DNA of 64,000 nucleotides from assembly GCA_030374805.1 (NCBI GenBank), contig JARGSG010000227.1:434001-498000 (forward strand), read 5' to 3'. The translations under genes and the position numbers were made by a program. The notes under the pieces are model-generated. The model did no database searches. It was given only the letters and a program-made list of their open reading frames with translations, and was not told the DNA's origin. Numbering within the stretch: the stretch's first letter is position 1; each line of letters opens with the position of its first letter. The DNA is from Gracilaria gracilis (Eukaryota > Rhodophyta > Florideophyceae > Gracilariales > Gracilariaceae). Positions 37,299 through 46,021 of the stretch are shown here, piece by piece.

Positions 37299-38957
37299 AT
37301 GCGCACGCTCTCCAACCAAATGTCCGCCAAACGAGCATTCGCCGCGCTCACGGCCGACAACCCTCCTCCTCGCCAGCCTCGTGTTCTGTCCAAGCGCGCG
37401 CATTCGCCGTCGTTCGAACTCGAACCCTCCGAGCTAACATTAACCTTTCACCTGCTCATCGTCAATAACTCCAAGGACTCTGTACTAGCATCTGTTATCT
37501 CTGACACCCAACTTCGTCTCCCGCTTGTTCGGCCTCTCATTCGTCAACTGTACTATATGGATGTTTGCGTCCCTCGCATGTATAAACTTCATCATTGGGA
37601 AGTCGAATCATGCTCGCTAGAGCATGTCGTCCACACTCAGCTTCACATTCGCTTTCATACGCTGCAGACTGTTCTCTACTACCCGTCTGCGTCCAGCCGT
37701 CCGGCTCAGGAGCCGCACGAACCGCAGATTATGGTACTTGGTGTCGTCGAAGCTGATCATCCCTGTGAGGCTGCCGCATCGTCTTATCCTCCACTTCGAT
37801 GGGTCGGGCGAAGCCAGATTTCCGACTTCCAGTGGGGCCACATTCTGAACGGCGTAGACGTCAAGTCCCAAATTGATACCGTGCTTCGTCGTATCAACCG
37901 CAACCCACTGGTCGCTCACTCTGCCCCATGGTTCTGGCTCGGCTGGGTCGATTCCATCAAGTCTTGGATGCGCCGTGAGCTCGTTGCACAGCAGTTGGTC
38001 CCGCTTTCACCGTTACATCTAGTATGCAACACTGGTGAAGGTTGCGTATTTAAATGCAGAGTGTCGCGAATTCAAGCCGACAAACAACGAAGGCTTTGTG
38101 CCAATTTTGATGTGTTTGTAAAGGCAGTGCGCTCAACAAGTCGAGAACCGTACCATGTTGCTATTATATCCAACCTGCTTCCAAATTTTGTGCCTCACGT
38201 GCTTGCCATTCATCGGAAACACAATGTCGTGATGCAGAGGAGTGCCGGAACTCCCTTGGATGCTTCCATGGACCTGAGCGCTCTGATCAAGACGCTCTGG
38301 CAACTACACATGTCATCCTTGGGTCACATATCCAAGCTGAAAGCGGCTGGCCTGCAAGTTCTGGATAGTTACTGGCTGAGCGCAAAGTTTGATTCCATCA
38401 TGCATCGTCCAGCCATAACATCAATGGAATATTATCCAGACATGCAACAAGATATCAGATACATTCGCTCACATTCGTCGCTAATACGCGAATTGTGCGA
38501 CGAGATTTCAAAGGTTCACGTTCCTCTGGCTTTGATTCATGGTGATTTACAGGTCCACAATATCGCCTCCACAAAATATGACAGCGGGGAAAGATACCGC
38601 TTCTTCGATTGGGGTTCGTGCTTTATAGGCCATCCGTTTTATGATTTGCGCACTCTCCTGGAAGACAAACAGAGCAGGTCACTGATGAACATCGCTGATG
38701 ATAGAATAGACCCTAACTTAGAGTCTTATATTGTTCAGTACTTGGCAGTGTGGAAGTCATACGGTACTTTGGCCGAGTTGAGGAACGTTTACGACCTGAT
38801 GGACATTCTGCAGCACGGGATTGAACTTCACCGATTAAGTGAACTGTACGATACTTATAAGGGTATAGAGCGCAGGAAGCTGATACCTCGAATTCATTCG
38901 GAGATCAGAGGTCTGCGTATAATGACTGAGGAATTTGCTACCTGCACAGGAACATAG
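37299..38957 (+). CDS. APH/choline-kinase-fold phosphotransferase
   Basis: This encodes 552 residues with an ATG at 37299; a second ATG at 37320 is possible. The C-terminal half has the aminoglycoside phosphotransferase fold. The catalytic loop is HGDLQVHN (His414, Asp416, Asn421), the metal-binding Asp437 lies in FFDWG, followed by GHPFYDLRTLLED as in APH-type kinases. The N-terminal 270 residues have mixed strands and helices that I cannot place. The substrate is not predictable; the fold serves for small molecules (choline, fructosamine, homoserine) as well as drug resistance. The protein is about twice the size of a bare APH domain. A Mutator-like element sits 279 bp downstream of the stop. 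Confidence 0.7.
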   Translation: MRTLSNQMSAKRAFAALTADNPPPRQPRVLSKRAHSPSFELEPSELTLTFHLLIVNNSKDSVLASVISDTQLRLPLVRPLIRQLYYMDVCVPRMYKLHHWEVESCSLEHVVHTQLHIRFHTLQTVLYYPSASSRPAQEPHEPQIMVLGVVEADHPCEAAASSYPPLRWVGRSQISDFQWGHILNGVDVKSQIDTVLRRINRNPLVAHSAPWFWLGWVDSIKSWMRRELVAQQLVPLSPLHLVCNTGEGCVFKCRVSRIQADKQRRLCANFDVFVKAVRSTSREPYHVAIISNLLPNFVPHVLAIHRKHNVVMQRSAGTPLDASMDLSALIKTLWQLHMSSLGHISKLKAAGLQVLDSYWLSAKFDSIMHRPAITSMEYYPDMQQDIRYIRSHSSLIRELCDEISKVHVPLALIHGDLQVHNIASTKYDSGERYRFFDWGSCFIGHPFYDLRTLLEDKQSRSLMNIADDRIDPNLESYIVQYLAVWKSYGTLAELRNVYDLMDILQHGIELHRLSELYDTYKGIERRKLIPRIHSEIRGLRIMTEEFATCTGT

Positions 38958-39226
38958 GAATGCTTCGCACTGGGTCCTGTACTAACAATCGCATCTATCA
39001 CCTAACAATGAACAACGCCCTTAATCTCCCACCATCTTTATCATAGAAATACGTATGAGTTGTGTTGACATTCGAGTGACCCGATATCCTCACGAGAATG
39101 CCATCATAACTCGCTTATCGCACAGCTGGTACACGCGTCCAACGTTTGGGCATCTGGTTTGAGTACATGGCGAGGCGAGTGGTGTTTCCGGTGACATCAC
39201 TCTACTTGACGTGACTAGTAGCTTGT

Positions 39227-39235
39227 GAAACCTAG
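39227..39235 (+). repeat. 9-bp target-site duplication, left of MULE
   Basis: GAAACCTAG at 39227-39235 is repeated at 45499-45507, exactly outside the two inverted repeats. Nine bases is the normal Mutator duplication length. Confidence 0.92.
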
Positions 39236-39520
39236 GGGAGGAGGAAAATCGACGCACAGTGAGAGCTGTTAAGAACCTCCCCCCCAGAACCTCCACTTAT
39301 ATGTAACAAAAAAGGCGGAGAACCTCCCATGAAATGGTCACGTTTTCGCCGAACCTCTGTACCACTCCAAGCCCGCCAAGTGCTTAGAACTTCCCTAGCG
39401 CACTTTTCCATTGGCGCAAGCCCCGCAACAGCCCGGCGTGACCACTTCTTTCCCTTAGACAAGTTCTATAGAACAAAATAGAACCGTTAGCGTAGAATAG
39501 AAAAAGCGCGCGCTTCTGAG
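39236..39520 (+). repeat. MULE left terminal inverted repeat
   Basis: This is 285 bp starting GGGAGGAGGAAAATCGACGC, mirrored by 45199-45498. It probably contains the promoter for the leftmost ORF. Confidence 0.93.
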
Positions 39521-39962
39521 CTCAAGTAAATTAAAAAACGTTAGTTTCTGAGGTCATCACCCTCTCCACCTTCAAATGCGATACCATCTTGGAGCTCGAT
39601 AAAACCAAAAGTTCTACGCAAAACGTGTTGTCGAATGATTACGTTGAGATGATTTCCTTTACCGATACCAATGACCCCTACCGTTCAGTATCCACCTAAC
39701 GACCCGTTGGACTCTATGGTGGTAGCCTACGTTGACCCACGTAACGATGACACCGATGAAGAAGATGGTCGTATTCCAAGATCTTACCAGATGCCCAACA
39801 AAAAGATATGAACCTAATGCTAACGGAGAATCTCGTTATTTTTGAAGAAGACAACGCAGAAAACCTCTGTGACGTACGATAGGAAAGATCGGGCCGGGTT
39901 TTCGGGAGCTGAAGGGACTTTGGGTTTACCTTAATATGTGATCAGATGAATACGGGTGACAG

Positions 39963-40640
39963 ATGAGCATGGGGGTGAGAAGCACGAATTTTATTGACAG
40001 TTGTGCGGCGAAAAGTTGGTTCTCAAATGAACTGCTTCAAGCCGGGGTATTTGAACTGGAGCCGAAATGTGGGGTGGTCTTAGTACCAACCAGATACCTG
40101 GGTCCTAACCTACATGGTCTTGCACGGGTCATCTCGAGAGAAAGCCATGAGGACCAGCTGGACAGGCTTGAGTCGTACTCTGCGACGTTCTCAGAGAAAC
40201 TTTATCGCAGTTCAGCAGCGATACACACTATTGTAATTCCAGTTAACATAGAACGCGTTCACTGGGCGTTGTTTTGTGGCCCGAAAGTTGGACGGAAAAG
40301 CGGTGGAAGATGTATTGGGGTGACAGCGTAGGAGAACAATGTCCCGTGGAATGTCGCAAGCTGTTGACGAGAATAATTGACTGTGCGTTGAGGGAGAAGA
40401 AGGAGTGGATATTCCCCTCTGAGAACTATATGTTAGATGTTCTTGGGTATAAGCGGCAGAAAGATTCATTACAGTTGTGGTGCTTATGTTGTGTCTACAA
40501 TGACTCATTTCTGTGAGACGCGAGGGATCATTCCAGAAGCCATTTTTCACTCCGAAACACTCCTATCATCTCACCGAGAAGTATCGTTGGGCATGCGCGG
40601 AAGCCCGTATTCGTATGGTAATGTCCATATCACACATTCT
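39963..40640 (+). CDS. MULE-encoded Ulp1-like (C48) cysteine protease region
   Basis: The first frame (ATG 39963 to 40331, 122 residues) ends with IVIPVNIERVHWALFC, matching the catalytic-His strand of Ulp1 proteases (I-P-V-N...H-W-x-L). The catalytic-Cys segment SCGAYVVSTMTHFC lies at about 40460-40500 in another frame, so either an intron or a frame disruption lies between. Ulp1-type proteases cut SUMO-like tags; in plant MULEs and CACTA elements they are frequent passengers of unknown role. The region is probably spliced or partly broken. Confidence 0.6.
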
Positions 40641-40921
40641 ACCGATGAATAATGCCTACACTGTGGACCAGATGCACCTCCGACAACGTGCCAAGATATA
40701 CTTGGCTCGTCAAGACGGAGAAAGTGGGCAACGTGGGGTGGCGTTTAGAACAGCTTGTGAAGACACTGCTGGTCAAGGAGGTTCTGGCGATAATTCTACT
40801 CGTGAAGGGGGCAGTGGAGGTACTGCAGTGGTACCGAGGACGATGGTAGCGAGTCAAAAAGGAGTAGGAAAAGAAGGGTAGAGGAAAGTCGCGAATATCG
40901 CGAAAGAACGAACGCGTGGTA

Positions 40922-41290
40922 ATGGATCTCCCGGGCTATATCTATGACCTTGTGGAGTCGGAAGGTTATCAGTATTTCGTTCAATACTCCAAGCCAGTCA
41001 CTCGGTCGTTAGAGTATGGCCTTAACCTCAGGATGCGCTGTATGAAATACAAGAAAGATCCGCCAGGTTGTGGGTGCAAGGCGGCTTTTTATGGCGAAGG
41101 CGTTGTTGAACGGGAAAGGCTGGCTTCTCACCGGAACGTATGATGTTCACAACCACGAACGACTGGATGTGGATATGCGTGGAGGCAAACAGAAACGCAA
41201 ACAAGCAGTGACTGCAACAATCAAGAGAGTAGCTGGGGATAAAATTCGTTTACCGTACAATCCATTACATTCCTACCATCTTCAGGTATG
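40922..41290 (+). CDS. MULE-associated FAR1/WRKY-GCM1-like zinc-finger region
   Basis: From the ATG at 40922 the peptide includes MRCMKYKKDPPGCGCKAAF, then in a shifted frame GWLLTGTYDVHNHERLDVD. Together the C...C...H-x-H pattern is that of the FAR1/WRKY-GCM1 DNA-binding fold typical of MULE transposases. The frame change means splicing or decay. It may be a separate DNA-binding ORF or a 5' exon of the transposase. Confidence 0.5.
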
Positions 41291-41835
41291 AGAAGAGAGA
41301 GGACTTGGTGGCCAAGAAGAAGCACGAAGCACCGGATGAGGAGGACTTTATGGTTTCCATTCCTCCTCGCCCCTCGAGAGTGTTTTAGAACAGGAGCCCC
41401 CCTTAGAGACGGTAATTACCTGAGAACACAGGAGGAGGTGTGCCGCGCAACCCGGAATAAAGAACGTCATACATATTGATGACGAAGAGGGTTCGGACGA
41501 TGTTCATGGGGCGTTGAAGGGGGTGTCGTGTAGCCCGAGATGCAACTCATGCTTCAACAGGCGTACTATCAGATGATAGTTCCGTGATTGATGTAACGCA
41601 CTTAGTAGAAACCGAAAATTGAAAACCCGCAAACGGAAAAGGTACGTTTGATCCTCCGTTCTGCATAGAAGTGGATGATTCTCTGCCTGTCTAACATATT
41701 ATCTCCAGTCTAAACTTCTTCTGTTGTACCAGTCGCATTTATACGTAATGGGGACGATAGCGACGGCAGAACGCCCCCGTATCAGCCGCATCAATCCTCA
41801 TTCTGGGAGCTTCGAACCCTATAGAGTGCGATACG

Positions 41836-44800
41836 GTGGAGGAGCCTGTGCCTCTCAGTGTGAAAGACCACCCCATTATTGAGAAAGATACTGCACCGAA
41901 CCTCCCTCTCCACCCAAATTCCGGTTGTGGAGCGCAAGAACCGCGTCGTGGGGCCGGAATTGGGGATGAGAGCAATAGAGCATCGGAAGTTTCAAGAGCG
42001 TGTGAGGATGCGGGGGAACACGAGCTGGAAGTGGAGGTGCTGGACTCGGACGTGCTGGGCGTGAAGGAATTGAACGTATGGAGAGCCAGAACTGGTTCTG
42101 GAGCAAGTGTGGAAGACCTGGATGGGGAAGGATTGGCTTGGATCCGCTCAGGAGAGGGTGTGAAGGACCTGGACGGGAGAGGTTCGGGATTGCACAACTC
42201 AGGAGGGGCTGTGAATGTCGCAAGTGAGAGCTCGGCGTCTACGGAAGAGCTCCCCGCTGAAGAAATGGTCCGCAGAGGGTTCGTGGCTTACCTGGAGCAA
42301 ATGGAGCCTTCAGGAGCCCATGAAGTGTTGCAGCACCTGCAGTACATCGGCGACTACTTCGGCTTCAAACTTTCTATTCGTGATTCAAAGTACGGGACGG
42401 AGGACGATGGCAGAAGAGTTCTACTACGTGGCTACCTGAAATGTTTCCGCAGAGATAATGAGCATAGCACATGCCCCTACAGCTTCAGAGTTCGGCGGGT
42501 GAGAGTGTCCCGAACAGGTCCGCAACCCTATGCATTCATTCCAGATTTCTCACGTGCCCATCATAATCACTCCGTCGGAAAGTCGCTACACCAAAAGTTG
42601 TCCCCGGATATGGAGCGGGAAGCCCACCATTTACACAGCAACCTCCACCTTCAATATGATGTAGTCCTCAAACTTATCGAAGATAAGTATAACGTGACTG
42701 TGAATAGGCCTTTGTTCAGAAAACGTCTTAAGTACATGCAAGACGCACGGTTCCCGAAAGAAAAGGAGTGTCTCCGACTCTATCAGAACCTCCTTCAACT
42801 TCAATCGCAAAACCCGAGGAACAAAGTGTACTGTAGAACAGACCAAACGGATGGTCTTCAGTACATAGCGTGGCGCCTGGACGGCTGGGATAGTGACTAC
42901 GAACGGTATGGCATCGTACCCGGCGTGTCAATTGATTGCAAAGCAATTGCAAACCGCTTCGCTCTTCCTCTCATCAGCGTCAATGGGAGGGACAATCACG
43001 GGAACCTCACTACGTTCTTTATGGGTTATATTGGCGACGAAACCATTGACAGTTTCGTTTGGGTTCTCGAGCGGTTCAAGGAGTGTGTACGAATCTCTCC
43101 GAGCTATGTGGCTGTTGACCAGTGCATGGCCTTGATCAATGCCATTCACAACGTACTACCATTATCCTTTGTCGTTCTGGACGACTGGCACCTTAACCAA
43201 AATCAGGATCCGCATGCGGAACGTTGGTGCAAGTCTGTTGGCAGAAGTGACCTGGCCGATGGTATGCGGGGGGATATGTACGATTTAAGAAAGTGCAAAA
43301 CCGTGCAACTCTTCGAAGCTAAAAGAACGGAGTTCGAACAAACGTACTTCTTTAACTTCAACCAAACTCTACCACGATGGTACAAGTTTCTTTACAGGGA
43401 GAGGCCAAATATGCTGGTGAGATGCTACAAGGACCTACACATATCCCATCGCTTCTTCTTCCAAGGAAGTGGCTATTGCGAGTCCTCGCATGCGAGATAT
43501 CGAAATCTCGTCCTCAATCGAGACGTGCCATTCTCCGAAGTACCCCTCACCATGGTGAAATTGACGCAGAGGCTCCAGCTAGAACGCCAGCACAGGGCCT
43601 CCCTACGCGACACGGCTTTGCGAAACAAACTAATCCACACTGGACTACCACTGTCAACGGATTCCGCCACGCACATTATCCACTCCTTCACGACATACAG
43701 CATTACGAAATTCATGGAGCTCAGCGTTCGGTACTCCTCGCACTTCAAGGTCGTAGACGCAGCTGTGCGTATGGCCCATGAGGTGCCCTTCAATTTCGAG
43801 GTTGGTGTACAGAACCTCCATGTCTCTCATGAGTACCCTCTCGTGGTATTCACGCTGACATACTTTCACAATCAAAGCGGCGCTGTTATTGATTCCACGC
43901 AAAATGACGGGAGCGCATTCCAAGTTTATATGAACACCCCATCCACCAACCCCGGCGACGTGAACGGGAGATGCAGTTGCGGGGAGATGACCGCAACAGG
44001 AATTCCGTGCGCTCACATCACCCGCCTGTTCGTCGTTTATAACGACGTTCTGGACCGGTGGCCTTACGTTCGCAACGCGCTGAAGACCCGCTTTCGGATT
44101 CAGAGGTTTTGGCACGCGTATTGGTGCAGAGATCCTGCTCGGTGGAGGTTGTGCGACATACTCAATCTTCGTAACCGAATGGGCGCGCCGGGCGTCACAC
44201 CTGCACAGCAGGGCGATGTCGACGGCGAAGTAGTCCAGATTGACGCCGAACCTCTAAATCAATATACCGCGGGTGCAATGATGGGTTCCACATCTATTCA
44301 GACTCCCATCACGAGACAGCACGGCAAAGCCGATGTTCAAGAGGTTCTGAGTCACCTCGAACACAGCAGAAACGCCGAGATCTCCTCCTATGCCCGTTAT
44401 TCCGACGGGAAATCCATGTATGACCAGATGCACAGGGTCGCAGAAGGCTTCGGCACGTTGGCTGTAGACAGCGTCAAACTGTATCTCCAGGAGGGGTTGC
44501 GTCAATTGAACGCAGGACGATACCCCTCAAATCCCCAGATACAAATCCCTACGATATCATCGGATCTGCTCCCTGAGCAGAGCAACGGAACTGCATGCGA
44601 TAATCGAAAAACGGCTGGGGTGCGAAACCCCAATGCTGGTGTCGCAAGGACGAAGAAGAAGCGGAAGATTTCGTTCCAAGAACGGGGCTCACGCGCAAAG
44701 CGTCCACGGTTGAATAACCGCGGGTTCGACCGTTCTTCGTTTCGGTCACAAGGGCCAGTGTCAACACAGAGCCAAGAGCTTTTTCAACAAGCCACGCAGG

Positions 44801-44952
44801 TTACTTCTGCTCCTGTGGCACAGGGAGCAGAGATGTCGACGGAGCGAAGACAAGGTGGCGTTGTGGGTACTCCAGTTCAAGCTATTGCAGCAGCTATAGC
44901 TGTTGTTGATGACCCAGATAAACAGTACAATGGCATGAGCAACAATGGTTAG
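41836..44952 (+). CDS. MULE transposase with SWIM zinc finger
   Basis: An open frame of 1038 codons starts with a GTG after a stop, so its true N-terminus is probably an upstream exon or an internal ATG (42265, MVRRGFVAYLEQM). A FAR1-like N-terminal zinc-finger region lies at about residues 190-260 (CFRRDNEHSTCPYSFRV ... HHNH). The MULE DDE domain spans about 335-460, with GVSIDCKA (first Asp), PLISVNGRDNHG, YVAVDQCMALINAI (second Asp) and VLDDWHLNQNQ. The SWIM finger CSCGEMTATGIPCAHI is at about 714-729. The C-terminus has a basic nuclear-localisation stretch (KKKRK). The enzyme would cut at the terminal inverted repeats. The frame is uninterrupted, so it may still be active. Confidence 0.9.
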   Translation: MEEPVPLSVKDHPIIEKDTAPNLPLHPNSGCGAQEPRRGAGIGDESNRASEVSRACEDAGEHELEVEVLDSDVLGVKELNVWRARTGSGASVEDLDGEGLAWIRSGEGVKDLDGRGSGLHNSGGAVNVASESSASTEELPAEEMVRRGFVAYLEQMEPSGAHEVLQHLQYIGDYFGFKLSIRDSKYGTEDDGRRVLLRGYLKCFRRDNEHSTCPYSFRVRRVRVSRTGPQPYAFIPDFSRAHHNHSVGKSLHQKLSPDMEREAHHLHSNLHLQYDVVLKLIEDKYNVTVNRPLFRKRLKYMQDARFPKEKECLRLYQNLLQLQSQNPRNKVYCRTDQTDGLQYIAWRLDGWDSDYERYGIVPGVSIDCKAIANRFALPLISVNGRDNHGNLTTFFMGYIGDETIDSFVWVLERFKECVRISPSYVAVDQCMALINAIHNVLPLSFVVLDDWHLNQNQDPHAERWCKSVGRSDLADGMRGDMYDLRKCKTVQLFEAKRTEFEQTYFFNFNQTLPRWYKFLYRERPNMLVRCYKDLHISHRFFFQGSGYCESSHARYRNLVLNRDVPFSEVPLTMVKLTQRLQLERQHRASLRDTALRNKLIHTGLPLSTDSATHIIHSFTTYSITKFMELSVRYSSHFKVVDAAVRMAHEVPFNFEVGVQNLHVSHEYPLVVFTLTYFHNQSGAVIDSTQNDGSAFQVYMNTPSTNPGDVNGRCSCGEMTATGIPCAHITRLFVVYNDVLDRWPYVRNALKTRFRIQRFWHAYWCRDPARWRLCDILNLRNRMGAPGVTPAQQGDVDGEVVQIDAEPLNQYTAGAMMGSTSIQTPITRQHGKADVQEVLSHLEHSRNAEISSYARYSDGKSMYDQMHRVAEGFGTLAVDSVKLYLQEGLRQLNAGRYPSNPQIQIPTISSDLLPEQSNGTACDNRKTAGVRNPNAGVARTKKKRKISFQERGSRAKRPRLNNRGFDRSSFRSQGPVSTQSQELFQQATQVTSAPVAQGAEMSTERRQGGVVGTPVQAIAAAIAVVDDPDKQYNGMSNNG

Positions 44953-45198
44953 ATGTGTTCTTCAGAGAGCCGTTTTCGCAGAACAAACGCGTTATAGTAA
45001 TTAAAGGTCATTCTTTGTTTCACAACGTACCTTGAGAGCTACGAAGAAAGGAGCGGAGCGTAGGGAAACATCGACGACGGAGCTCCTGCGCCAGAAATGA
45101 GAAAAGCTGAATGCGAGGACAAGCTGCGAAAGGTGAGAAAAGTAGAACACTGGACGGCGGGAGTGGACCGATATCAACTTTGAATTGCGCGCCTGCAC

Positions 45199-45498
45199 CT
45201 CAGAAGCGCGCGCTTTTCTATTCTACGCTAACTCTATTCTACGCTAACGGTTCTATTTTGTTCTATAGAACTTGTCTAAGGGAAAGAAGTGGTCACGCCG
45301 GGCTGTTGCGGGGCTTGCGCCAATGGAAAAGTGCGCTAGGGAAGTTCTAAGCACTTGGCGGGCTTGGAGTGGTACAGAGGTTCGGCGAAAACGTGACCAT
45401 TTCATGGGAGGTTCTCCGCCTTTTTTGTTACATATAAGTGGAGGTTCTGGGGGGGAGGTTCTTAACAGCTCTCACTGTGCGTCGATTTTCCTCCTCCC
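45199..45498 (-). repeat. MULE right terminal inverted repeat
   Basis: This is a 300-bp mirror of 39236-39520, longer because a 16-bp unit (TCTATTCTACGCTAAC) is doubled at 45217-45248. Confidence 0.93.
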
Positions 45499-45507
45499 GA
45501 AACCTAG
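45499..45507 (+). repeat. 9-bp target-site duplication, right of MULE
   Basis: This is the second copy of GAAACCTAG. Its last four bases, CTAG, served as the target of the next element. Confidence 0.92.
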
Positions 45508-46017
45508 TGTCTATTCGACATTGACCTCATATGAGGTCAAATGACCTCATATGAGGCCAACAAATATTTTTCCGTATCTCTACAATTTCTGAAATCTACT
45601 ACTTGTTTTACATACGAACGAAATGCCAAGCGCTTTATCTTTCGTTGCATTATCGTCCAACTTTAGCTTTACTAGACGAAAGAAACCATAATTTGCACTT
45701 TACCTTTTTTTGAAGGTATTCTGAACCCCAAAATTTTTGTTTACTGTTTAACTTTGCATCTATCTGCATGTACTAAACGAATTGCATATGGTTTTAAAGC
45801 TGAGCATTAAAGCTTTGTTTAAGTAATTTTCTACTCTGTATGTCTAAGAGGAACTATGAAAAGTTTTTACTTCTTCCTGTACCCAATACAGCTCTCTGTG
45901 TGGCTCATTTTCAAATATTCAAAAAGGTTGATTTTCAATTATTTCTCAAGAGCGAAATTGACCTCATATGAGGTCACGCTGACCTCATATGAGGTCAAAA
46001 TTCCGGTCAAATAGACA
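45508..46017 (+). mobile_element. 510-bp MITE-like element at a CTAG site
   Basis: It begins TGTCTATTCGAC and ends in the complement GGTCAAATAGACA, with CTAG directly before (45504-45507) and after (46018-46021). Two copies of the palindrome TGACCTCATATGAGGTCA lie near each end (45522-45539, 45542-45559 with one change, 45959-45976, 45980-45997). The AT-rich centre has no open frame. Termini and palindrome core resemble the adjacent piggyBac-like element, so a related transposase probably moves it. Confidence 0.85.
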
Positions 46018-46021
46018 CTAG

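Larger units (their letters stand above)
39236..45498 (+). mobile_element. Mutator-like DNA transposon (MULE) with Ulp1-like protease
   Basis: This 6263-bp element has terminal inverted repeats at 39236-39520 and 45199-45498. I see essentially no mismatch over the outer 250 bases; the right arm differs by one tandem duplication of a 16-bp unit (45217-45248) and one A-run difference. A 9-bp target duplication flanks it. Inside, left to right on the plus strand, lie a Ulp1/C48 protease-like region (39963-40640), a second zinc-finger coding region (40922-41290) and a full-length MULE transposase frame (41836-44952). Near-identical arms indicate recent movement. Plant MULEs that carry Ulp1 proteases (Kaonashi type) are a precedent. 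The elements to its right inserted into its right-hand target duplication. Confidence 0.93.

Noticed and set aside
46018-46021. TTAA as the target of the piggyBac-like element
   Set aside because: No TTAA stands at either end; CTAG fits both ends and also the neighbouring MITE.
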